Assembly: GCA_003452735.1 (NCBI GenBank)
Contig: DMNL01000009.1
Span: forward strand, 1 to 5,113
Direction: 5' to 3'
Source of the DNA: Spirochaetaceae bacterium
Lineage (GTDB): Bacteria > Spirochaetota > Spirochaetia > Treponematales > Rectinemataceae
DNA: 5,113 nt
This document shows, piece after piece, positions 1 through 5,113 of the stretch. The position numbers were made by a program, and so were the translations under genes. The notes beneath the pieces were generated by a model, which ran no database searches, was not told the DNA's origin, and worked only from the letters and a program-made list of their open reading frames with translations. Positions within the stretch are counted from its first letter, which is position 1, and every line of letters begins with the position of its first letter.

Positions 1-1
1 A

Positions 2-166
2 TTCAAAGCAGAATCGCTTGGATTGGGCTCGATTAGGACAGAATCTTTTAGGACGGACTCACTTGGAGCAAAATCATTTGGAGCGGGCTCGCCTGAGGCT
101 GGCTTAGCTGGAGCGGACTCGCTTGGAGCAGGTTTACCCGGAACCGACCCGCTTAGGGCGAGTAAA
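2..166 (+). repeat. In-frame 15-nt tandem repeat encoding a pentapeptide array
   Basis: Eleven consecutive 15-nt units can be read: 2-16, 17-31, 32-46, and so on to 152-166. The consensus is close to CTTGGAGCGGACTCG, encoding LGADS. Translated units are FKAES, LGLGS, IRTES, FRTDS, LGAKS, FGAGS, PEAGL, AGADS, LGAGL, PGTDP and LRASK. Similarity holds at the DNA level (GGAGCGG and CTCG blocks recur), so this is a degenerating minisatellite and not only a protein-level bias. It touches the left edge and may continue further. It lies directly before the Thr/Pro linker and the conserved domain, so it probably acts as a flexible or low-complexity spacer. The period of 15 preserves the frame whatever the copy number. 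Confidence 0.85.
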
Positions 167-886
167 ACAACCACAAGGCCAAGCCCTTCACTCGATAAGA
201 AAGCAATCTATTTGACCTTTACCCTTTCGGATGGCGATCAGTTGATGATGATGCACACAGGGGAGTTGGGCAATTGGTACAGTTCGGCGCGCGGAAAGAT
301 AGCCTTCAACTGGGAGGTTCAGCCTCTATTGAATGAAATCGCCCCCGCGTTGCTAGAGCGATATTTGTGGCAAGCGAGCGAAGAGGATTGTATAATAGCA
401 GGCCCTTCTGGAGCAGGTTATGTGATTCCTCCCTTAGTACCCGATCTGCCAGCATACATAAAGGAAACAGTACGAATCTGCAACGATATTGGGATTAGAG
501 TGGTGACTTCATATATTGCCGATCCATGCCGCAGAGTTCTTAGGCAGCTGCAAAAACAATCGAGTGATCTGCTCGGCTATCTGGCTGGTTATGCAGTGGT
601 CACAAGGACTCTGCGGGTTTGCCGCAGAGATTTTATCTTCTTTTCCAATCAGATTCCGAAAGTCGACGAGATAGCGCTGCCCGCGGAACAGCTCTTGGAA
701 AAAGTCCGTGCAATGATCGCGGCTATTAGCGAACGACCTGCTTTCATTGCCGTTCACCTATTCGCATATCGCACTACTATCGCCGATGTCGCGGAATTCG
801 CCGAAAAAATCGCAGATCCGAATGTCCATATTGTACGGGCAGACGATTTTTTGACATTGCTTGCCATGAATGAAAACTTGAGATAG
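2..886 (+). CDS. GxGYxYP-family protein, C-terminal part (5' end outside window)
   Basis: The reading frame is open from base 2, so the gene begins left of the window. The TTG at 23 is an ordinary internal codon inside a repeat, not a start. Counting from the first full codon, residues 1-55 are a pentapeptide repeat, 56-65 a Thr/Ser/Pro/Lys linker, and from about 66 the conserved C-terminal domain begins with a strand and the SDGDQ motif (76-80; the family usually has SDGDN). The name-giving signature follows as GAGYVIP (137-143, bases 410-430), which fits GxGYxxP with Ile instead of the usual second Tyr. The end (IAVHLFAY, then a VRADDFLTLL-like stretch) resembles the family's C-terminus. 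The family is called a putative glycoside hydrolase on structural grounds, and no reaction is established as far as I know. It is followed at once by a sugar-symporter gene, which supports a carbohydrate role. The family call is from motif recognition; function is inferred. Confidence 0.85.
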   Translation, partial: FKAESLGLGSIRTESFRTDSLGAKSFGAGSPEAGLAGADSLGAGLPGTDPLRASKTTTRPSPSLDKKAIYLTFTLSDGDQLMMMHTGELGNWYSSARGKIAFNWEVQPLLNEIAPALLERYLWQASEEDCIIAGPSGAGYVIPPLVPDLPAYIKETVRICNDIGIRVVTSYIADPCRRVLRQLQKQSSDLLGYLAGYAVVTRTLRVCRRDFIFFSNQIPKVDEIALPAEQLLEKVRAMIAAISERPAFIAVHLFAYRTTIADVAEFAEKIADPNVHIVRADDFLTLLAMNENLR

Positions 887-892
887 GGAGGG
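886..892 (+). promoter_or_regulatory. Shine-Dalgarno of the GPH symporter, overlapping the upstream stop
   Basis: GGGAGGG at 886-892 starts on the last base of the TAG stop of the GxGYxYP gene and sits 5-6 nt before the ATG at 898. The strong match fixes the symporter start, and the overlap suggests translational coupling within one mRNA. Confidence 0.8.
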
Positions 893-897
893 AAATT

Positions 898-2241
898 ATG
901 GAAGACAAGCTCAGCGCAAAAACAAAGATATTCTATGGAGTCGCAGATTTGGGAATATCGCTGCTGACCGCTACCATTCAGTTTTTTCTTCTGTTTTACT
1001 ATACGGATATAGCCATGATCGATCCCGCAATTGCAGGGACAGCCTTACTGGTCGGCAAATTGACCTGGGACGCGATAAACGATCCGCTGTTTGGCTATTT
1101 TTCTGATAGGACTCGCAGCCGTTGGGGCCGCCGTAAGCCATACATGCTATTTGGCGCCATCCCCTTCGGATTGACAGTATGGCTTCTGTTTTCTCTGCCT
1201 CCGAATCTACAAGGAACTAAAGCATTTCTGGCAGTGTTGGCTTCATTCTTGTTGGTCGACACTACACAGACTCTGGTTTCTGTCCCCTATTATGCGCTTT
1301 CTGCTGAATTGACGTATGATTATGATGAACGCACTTCTTTGATTTCTATACGAATGATCTTTACAGTTGTTGGTTACATCATTGGAGGAGCGGCTACCAC
1401 GCTGATAGCAGGAATGCTAATGGATATGGGATGGACAAAAACCGCTGCCTATAGTGGTACTGGGGCCATTTTTGGAGTTATCGCAACAATTACAGTTCTG
1501 ATAACTGCCTTCGGTGTCAAAGAAAAACCTAATCCTGAGCTTGTGCCTGCGAAAATGCCATTCTGGCCACAGATAAAACATGTTTTCAAGAACAAACCCT
1601 TTGTTATCTATATGATCGCAAGCACCATAGTAAGCATCAGTTTTACGCTCCTCACCAGTCTCTTGCCATATTTCCTGACCTATCAACTGCAGATGCCGGA
1701 TCAAATCTCACTTGTAATGCTGGTGATGCTTGGGACAATCGGAATCTTTTTGATTCCGTGGCGATATATCTCAACCAAACTTAATAAAGGCCCTTCGTAT
1801 GCGCTTGGCCTTGGCATTGCGAGCCTTGCAATAATTGCGGCCTATATGCTCCCCAAAGGGCCAAGTCCGCTCATATATGTGATCGCTTTTGTAGCTGGCC
1901 TTGGCTTTTCAGCGCAATATGTTTTCCCATGGAGCATGATTCCAGATGTGGTAGAAGTGGACTTTGCACAGACAGGAGAAAGGCATGAAGGAATATATTT
2001 TGGAGTAAACGCTTTTCTCAGCAAGCTCACAGGAGCAATTGGAATAGCAGCGAGTGGATGGGCGCTTAAGCTATATGGATATGTGCCAGAAGCAGAACAA
2101 ACTGCCCACGCTCTATTTGGTATACGATTTTTCTTTGCCATAGTGCCAGTTATAGCATTTGCAATCTCGATGCCTTTGCTGATCTGGTATCCTTTGACGC
2201 GCGAAAAACATGCACAGTTGACGAGAAAAAATGGCGCTTGA
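898..2241 (+). CDS. GPH-family (MelB-like) cation:glycoside symporter
   Basis: This 447-residue protein belongs to the glycoside-pentoside-hexuronide:cation symporter family (MFS superfamily), which imports sugars or glycosides with Na+ or H+ across the inner membrane. About 12 hydrophobic segments are visible (roughly 9-37, 45-66, 81-100, 107-135, 150-172, 185-206, 233-260, 270-290, 298-317, 325-347, 372-392, 409-430), and the length is normal. The family signature on helix 2 is clear: WDAINDP (57-63) followed by SDRTRSRWGRRKPY (69-82). By eye, D58 and D62 align with MelB Asp55 and Asp59, and K376 with MelB Lys377. The position of MelB Asp124 appears to be Ser128 in TLVSVPYYALSAE, as in many non-melibiose members. 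The start is supported by a good Shine-Dalgarno. It follows the GxGYxYP gene by 11 nt and is followed by a terminator. The substrate cannot be read from sequence; a glycoside or oligosaccharide released or modified by the partner is plausible. Confidence 0.93.
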   Translation: MEDKLSAKTKIFYGVADLGISLLTATIQFFLLFYYTDIAMIDPAIAGTALLVGKLTWDAINDPLFGYFSDRTRSRWGRRKPYMLFGAIPFGLTVWLLFSLPPNLQGTKAFLAVLASFLLVDTTQTLVSVPYYALSAELTYDYDERTSLISIRMIFTVVGYIIGGAATTLIAGMLMDMGWTKTAAYSGTGAIFGVIATITVLITAFGVKEKPNPELVPAKMPFWPQIKHVFKNKPFVIYMIASTIVSISFTLLTSLLPYFLTYQLQMPDQISLVMLVMLGTIGIFLIPWRYISTKLNKGPSYALGLGIASLAIIAAYMLPKGPSPLIYVIAFVAGLGFSAQYVFPWSMIPDVVEVDFAQTGERHEGIYFGVNAFLSKLTGAIGIAASGWALKLYGYVPEAEQTAHALFGIRFFFAIVPVIAFAISMPLLIWYPLTREKHAQLTRKNGA

Positions 2242-2270
2242 GCCGCTGGTTGCGGCTGTTGTTTTGTTTT
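2241..2270 (+). terminator. Intrinsic terminator of the GxGYxYP-symporter operon
   Basis: A perfect 6-bp stem AGCCGC/GCGGCT (2241-2246 and 2252-2257) closes a 5-nt loop TGGTT and is followed by the T-rich run TGTTGTTTTGTTTT. The stem begins on the last base of the symporter stop codon. It lies in the 41-nt gap between convergent genes. Read on the minus strand there is no T-run directly after the stem, so it mainly serves the plus strand. Confidence 0.7.
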
Positions 2271-2282
2271 GAGTCTTTCCCT

Positions 2283-2606
2283 TTAGCTTTTCACTTTGTT
2301 TCTGTGCAATAGCCCTTCTAGTTCAGACACCGGAAAGGTAAAGATTATCCCTGTGCCAGGTTCGTGAAGATTTCCTTCTTCGATGATAGCATCATAGATT
2401 GGCTTGTATTTATCTATATCGCTTAGAATTATAATTACTTCTTTAGAAGCTTCGATGTGAAGGTTGAAGAATCTTAGAGCTTCGGATTGGCCAGTGCCTC
2501 TACCATAGAGAATCGTGGCTCCATCGGCTCCTGCTTTTTTGGCTTTTTCTACTACGGCATCGGCTTTTCCTCTTTCGACAATTGCAACAATGCATTTGAC
2601 TTCCAT
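2283..2606 (-). CDS. P-II-like regulatory protein, DUF1538-associated
   Basis: This 107-residue protein is annotated as a P-II family nitrogen regulator by its ferredoxin-like fold pattern: strand VKCIVAIV (3-10), helix 13-25, the GATILYGRG strand and turn (29-37), strand EVIIILSD (56-63), helix 67-77 and IIFTFPVSELEGL (87-99). P-II proteins form trimers that sense small ligands and bind partner proteins. Several canonical features are missing. The T-loop stretch 37-55 has no Tyr at the GlnB Tyr51 position and is shorter. The loop before the last strand reads EPGTGIIF (82-89), without the Lys of GlnB GDGKIF. The C-terminal Arg-rich tail is absent. A classical role with GlnD or NtrB is therefore unlikely. 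ATG at 2606 is preceded by AAGGAA about 8 nt upstream. In-frame codons further upstream run into the DUF1538 gene in another frame and are not homologous, so this start is preferred. It follows that gene by 26 nt on the same strand and probably regulates that membrane protein. Confidence 0.87.
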   Translation of the reverse strand: MEVKCIVAIVERGKADAVVEKAKKAGADGATILYGRGTGQSEALRFFNLHIEASKEVIIILSDIDKYKPIYDAIIEEGNLHEPGTGIIFTFPVSELEGLLHRNKVKS

Positions 2607-2632
2607 GATTTTTTCCTTCTTTGTTTGCCTGT

Positions 2633-3334
2633 TCAAATTCTCGTCAAAAGTCCGAGAACCATCACGGATATGACCGCTCCAATCGAAGTGAGCCCAATGA
2701 TACCAAAACCGGATGTCAGCGGGTCTACATTTTCGAGCGATTTGGCCAAACCTACAGCAATTGCCATATTCAATGGAATATTGACTGGCCCTGTCGTAGC
2801 GCTCGCAGAATCCATGGCAATCGATACAAACTCTTTTGGTACAAAAGGAATCAGCAAAATGATAACAAAGATAAGAGGAATGACGATTTTTATAAACGGG
2901 ATATTGTTTATTATTTTCCACACTCCAATTCCCATTCCAAGCCCAAAACCAATAGCAACCGCATGAATTAGCACTTTGTTCGGTATGGCTCCCACAGACA
3001 CTTCTTCAACTTCGAGGGCTAGTGTTTTGAGCGCGGGCTCGACAAGGGTTCCTAGATAACCGATAACAAGCGATATAGCTACTATTAGCAATTTGTTATC
3101 CAATATAGCAATATTCCCACCAACAGAATCTCCCAAGGGCAGAATGCTCATAAAAACGCCCTTCAAAAAGAAGTGCAGTCCTGCGATACTCAATATAATT
3201 CCAATAATAAATTCCTTGAGATTTTTGATAGGTTTCTTAAGGACGACGATTTGAAGTATCACTAATATCAAGGCTAAGGGAAGAACTGTTTTTGCCGTTC
3301 CCCAGATATCCCTAAGAATCTCCATCATTCTCAT
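2633..3334 (-). CDS. DUF1538 integral membrane protein
   Basis: This 233-residue, very hydrophobic protein is of the DUF1538 family. Likely membrane segments are near 13-32, 41-58, 81-98, 121-139, 147-165, 185-199 and 207-230. Family hallmarks recognised by eye are TLVEPALKTLA (96-106), EVEEVSVGAIP (108-118), the glycine-rich helix GFGLGMGIGVW (129-139), MDSASATTGPVNIP (174-187) and GIIGLTSIGAVISVMVLG (211-228). The acidic residues in membrane contexts (E99, D175) fit an ion-coupled transporter. A two-protein DUF1538 system (UmpAB) from Halomonas has been reported as a Na+/H+ antiporter, from memory; that this protein does the same is inference. Only one DUF1538 gene is present here, although the family often occurs as adjacent pairs. 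The ATG at 3334 follows GGGAGG with about 11 nt spacing. It is co-transcribed with the P-II-like gene downstream. Confidence 0.88.
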   Translation of the reverse strand: MRMMEILRDIWGTAKTVLPLALILVILQIVVLKKPIKNLKEFIIGIILSIAGLHFFLKGVFMSILPLGDSVGGNIAILDNKLLIVAISLVIGYLGTLVEPALKTLALEVEEVSVGAIPNKVLIHAVAIGFGLGMGIGVWKIINNIPFIKIVIPLIFVIILLIPFVPKEFVSIAMDSASATTGPVNIPLNMAIAVGLAKSLENVDPLTSGFGIIGLTSIGAVISVMVLGLLTRI

Positions 3335-3345
3335 AATGGCGTAGA

Positions 3346-3351
3346 CCTCCC
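3346..3351 (-). promoter_or_regulatory. Shine-Dalgarno of the DUF1538 gene
   Basis: GGGAGG on the minus strand lies 11 nt before the ATG at 3334. M1, M3 and M4 are all possible starts, and the first is the closest to a normal spacing. Confidence 0.65.
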
Positions 3352-3405
3352 AAAATTTTTATTGAGCATAATTATAATTAAAATGAGATGCAATGCTTGC
3401 CTAAC

Positions 3406-3435
3406 TTTATAAGCTGAACCGTAGCTAGCAATCAA
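3406..3435 (-). promoter_or_regulatory. Candidate sigma-70 type promoter for DUF1538/P-II-like operon
   Basis: On the minus strand TTGATT (3435-3430) and TATAAA (3411-3406) are separated by 18 nt, giving 4/6 and 5/6 matches to the -35 and -10 consensus. Transcription would start about 65 nt before the DUF1538 ATG. A second perfect -10 hexamer TATAAT lies at 3376-3371 but has no recognisable -35 at 17 nt, so it is a weaker alternative. The region is AT-rich, so chance matches are possible. Confidence 0.4.
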
Positions 3436-3580
3436 AACGCAGTCTATTAAAAATATCGATGGCTAATTTCCTTTAGCAACAATTTGAGATGCACAGGCTT
3501 CGACCGCAGCACTGCACCATGAGCTTCGCTGCGATCGATTTGCCTTTACTCAAAACATCTTTGGTTAAGTTCGCCTTACA

Positions 3581-5113
3581 TTATCCGAACAGTCCGCCTT
3601 GCGCAACGCTGCTCAGTTTGTTCACTGCATACAGGGTAATCACGCCCACAACTATAAGGATGAACCCAAGCGCCGCGGCATCTCCATGAGTACCTCCCTG
3701 ATAAAAGGTGAATATACCCATGGTCATAGTCTCCCACCCTGGTATCGACAAAAGGATCGTGGCCGCGTTCTCCTGTATTGATGTCATGAAAGAGAACATC
3801 GCTCCTGCCAATACCCCTTTCCAAATCAGGGGAAGAGTGATGTCCTTGAATGTCTTAAGGCCTCCTGCTCCAACAGACTCGGCCGCCTCCTCCATAGAAT
3901 GGTGCACTACAAGTAGAGAGCTATAGGACGATCGCACAGTATAAGGCAATCGCCGCACGGCTAGCACTATGGGGAGTATGATCCAGCTGTTCACCAGCGG
4001 CGTTGTAAAGAGTATCGGAGTATTGAAGGCCCTGATATAGGCAATACCTAGTGCTGTGCCAGGCAGAGCCAGCACCAGCATTGTCAAGATATCCAGCGCC
4101 CCGCGAGTGCGCATCTGAGTTCTCGCCATGATCCATGATATCGGCACGCCGATCAGAATGCACATTATGACGGCTAGTATGCAGAATCGGAACGTGTTGA
4201 TTATATAGCCAGGAGCGTATAGCAAGACCTTCTCGTAATGGACTGTAGTCCATGATGTGGGCAAAGGCGACATGGACCAGCTTCGTGCGAATGAGGCGAG
4301 CGTAACTCCCAGATACGGTATGAAGCAAATAAGCAGGAGCAAAACCAGAAACACTACAGTCAGTATAGCCCATTTACCCTTGAGCGTTTTTCTCTCCACA
4401 GCTCTGTACGAGAGAGTACTGTAGTCTTTCATCGATATGTACTTCTTGGCTATCAGTAGAAATACGATCGAAAGAACCACCATAACAGCGCCCACTGTTA
4501 TCCCCATCTTGAATAGGTGCCTATCGGTGAACTGCTGGATATCCATGTAGGCCAACGGAGCAATGAAGTTGTTCAACCCTACTACCATTGGAGCCGCAAA
4601 GTCTGCAAAAGCCCCGATAAACACCAGAAGAGCACCAGTAATAAAGCCAGGAACGGTCAATGGAATAGTCACATCAAATAGACGCTTGAATCCTATGGAT
4701 CCGACGCTCTCTGCAGCTTCCTCCAGCGAGGCATCTATTTTGCTGAGCGAGTCGAGGACATTCAGGGTGATGAAAGGGAACAAGTGACATGTTTCCACCA
4801 GTAGAAGACCATGCCAGCCATATACAAAATTGAACGGCAAGTGATCATATAGCCAGTTGGACATGAATGGCCATGATCTCTCTAAACTCCCCGCCAGCTG
4901 GTAGAAGAGCTCGTTCACAGTGCCTCCTCTGCCGAGTATAAAGATGAAGCCCAACACACCTACTAGAGGAGGCATTACTATGGGAACTGTAGTAAGGAAA
5001 CTGAAGGCTTTCCTTCCAGGGAAGTCGTACCTAACAAGCAGGTAAGCCACGGTAAAGCCGATGATCGATGTGGTGATAACCGTGGCTAGCCCAAGCAACA
5101 GCGAATTCGCCAT
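3581..5113 (-). CDS. Fused two-domain ABC transporter permease, iron(III)/FbpB-ThiP type (N-terminus outside window)
   Basis: The 510 visible residues form a duplicated binding-protein-dependent permease of the kind used for ferric iron and related for thiamine, phosphonate or polyamines. Each half carries a cytoplasmic EAA loop that docks onto the ATPase: EEAAESVGSIGFKRLF ending in TIPL (131-152) and EEAAESVGAGGLKTFK ending in TLPL (408-429). Hydrophobic segments are near 2-25, 39-60, 100-120, 155-178, 204-222, 248-270, 303-330, 341-362, 434-453 and 481-498. A charged linker at about 223-247 joins the halves. The C-terminal stretch QENAATILLSIPGWETM (447-463) resembles the iron-permease ELSATLLL region. 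The frame reaches the window edge with an ATG (5113) that opens directly in a transmembrane helix; relatives have a further N-terminal stretch of some tens of residues, so this Met is probably internal. The binding protein and ATPase genes should lie beyond the right edge. The substrate is uncertain. Confidence 0.88.
   Translation of the reverse strand: MANSLLLGLATVITTSIIGFTVAYLLVRYDFPGRKAFSFLTTVPIVMPPLVGVLGFIFILGRGGTVNELFYQLAGSLERSWPFMSNWLYDHLPFNFVYGWHGLLLVETCHLFPFITLNVLDSLSKIDASLEEAAESVGSIGFKRLFDVTIPLTVPGFITGALLVFIGAFADFAAPMVVGLNNFIAPLAYMDIQQFTDRHLFKMGITVGAVMVVLSIVFLLIAKKYISMKDYSTLSYRAVERKTLKGKWAILTVVFLVLLLLICFIPYLGVTLASFARSWSMSPLPTSWTTVHYEKVLLYAPGYIINTFRFCILAVIMCILIGVPISWIMARTQMRTRGALDILTMLVLALPGTALGIAYIRAFNTPILFTTPLVNSWIILPIVLAVRRLPYTVRSSYSSLLVVHHSMEEAAESVGAGGLKTFKDITLPLIWKGVLAGAMFSFMTSIQENAATILLSIPGWETMTMGIFTFYQGGTHGDAAALGFILIVVGVITLYAVNKLSSVAQGGLFG

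Larger units (their letters stand above)
3335..3580. other. Non-coding gap between ABC permease and DUF1538 genes
   Basis: These 246 nt hold no convincing gene. Besides the promoter and Shine-Dalgarno given separately, two inverted repeats are visible. CGCAGC/GCTGCG (3505-3510 and 3528-3533, 17-nt loop) has no T-run. GCTAA/TTAGC (3462-3466 and 3473-3477, 6-nt loop) has, on the minus strand, a short T-run (ATTTTT) a few bases downstream. Either could help end the ABC permease transcript, but both are weak. The part next to DUF1538 (3352-3390) is strongly AT-rich. Confidence 0.45.

Noticed and set aside
23..25. TTG at 23 as the start codon of the first gene
   Set aside because: The frame is open to the window edge and the repeat units continue upstream of this TTG (LGLGS unit at 17-31), with no Shine-Dalgarno before it. 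It is an internal Leu codon.
2607..2921. N-terminal extension of the P-II-like protein to 2921 on the minus strand
   Set aside because: The extra residues are an out-of-frame reading of the DUF1538 gene with many Cys and Arg codons and no similarity to P-II; the ATG at 2606 has its own Shine-Dalgarno.
2487..2971. Plus-strand reading frames opposite the DUF1538 and P-II-like genes
   Set aside because: They are antisense to two well-supported genes and show no family similarity.
3389..3401. Sigma-54 promoter (minus strand GGCAAGCATTGCA), attractive because of the P-II context
   Set aside because: Only 8 nt lie between the GG and GC elements; the -24/-12 promoter needs 10, and the spacing is strict.
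3489..3689. Small plus-strand reading frame of 66 codons starting in the gap
   Set aside because: More than half overlaps the ABC permease antisense; no good Shine-Dalgarno, no domain, and low-complexity composition.
3921..4373. Minus-strand 150-codon reading frame inside the permease gene
   Set aside because: It is a frame-shifted shadow of the permease, rich in His, Arg and Ser, with no recognisable domain.
5111..5113. ATG at the window edge as the true start of the ABC permease
   Set aside because: The protein would begin inside a first transmembrane helix (ANSLLLGLATV), whereas relatives have preceding residues; no upstream sequence is available to show a ribosome binding site.

Overview
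The window holds five protein-coding genes from a bacterium of moderate GC content. Two of them are cut by the window edges. I see no rRNA, tRNA, CRISPR array, insertion sequence or phage gene. The lineage cannot be fixed from this sequence. The mix (GxGYxYP protein, GPH-type sugar symporter, DUF1538 membrane protein with a P-II-like partner, fused two-domain ABC permease) would suit an anaerobic, carbohydrate-using bacterium such as a spirochaete, synergistete, thermotogan or clostridium, but that is inference only.

Left part, plus strand (2-2270): the 3' part of a GxGYxYP-family protein gene (stop at 886), then 11 nt later a full GPH/MelB-type cation:glycoside symporter (898-2241). The symporter's Shine-Dalgarno overlaps the upstream stop codon, so the two are very probably one operon. 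It ends in a compact intrinsic terminator at 2241-2270. The likely theme is handling and uptake of a glycoside or carbohydrate. The first 165 nt of coding sequence are an array of about eleven 15-nt units encoding a pentapeptide repeat (LGADS-like), just upstream of the conserved C-terminal domain.

Middle part, minus strand (3435-2283): a promoter candidate, a DUF1538 integral membrane protein (3334-2633) and, 26 nt later, a small P-II-like protein (2606-2283). This is a recognisable module in which a P-II-like ligand sensor is paired with a membrane protein that probably transports cations or another small solute. Two things stand out: the P-II-like protein lacks the canonical T-loop and nucleotide-binding residues, and only one DUF1538 protein is encoded here.

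Right part, minus strand (5113-3581): most of a fused two-domain ABC permease of the iron(III)/FbpB-ThiP type with two EAA loops. Its N-terminus lies beyond the window. A 246-nt non-coding gap (3335-3580) separates it from the DUF1538 gene.

The most unusual items are the DUF1538/P-II-like pair with a divergent sensor and the in-frame 15-nt minisatellite. I found no evidence for a wholly new defence or mobile system.
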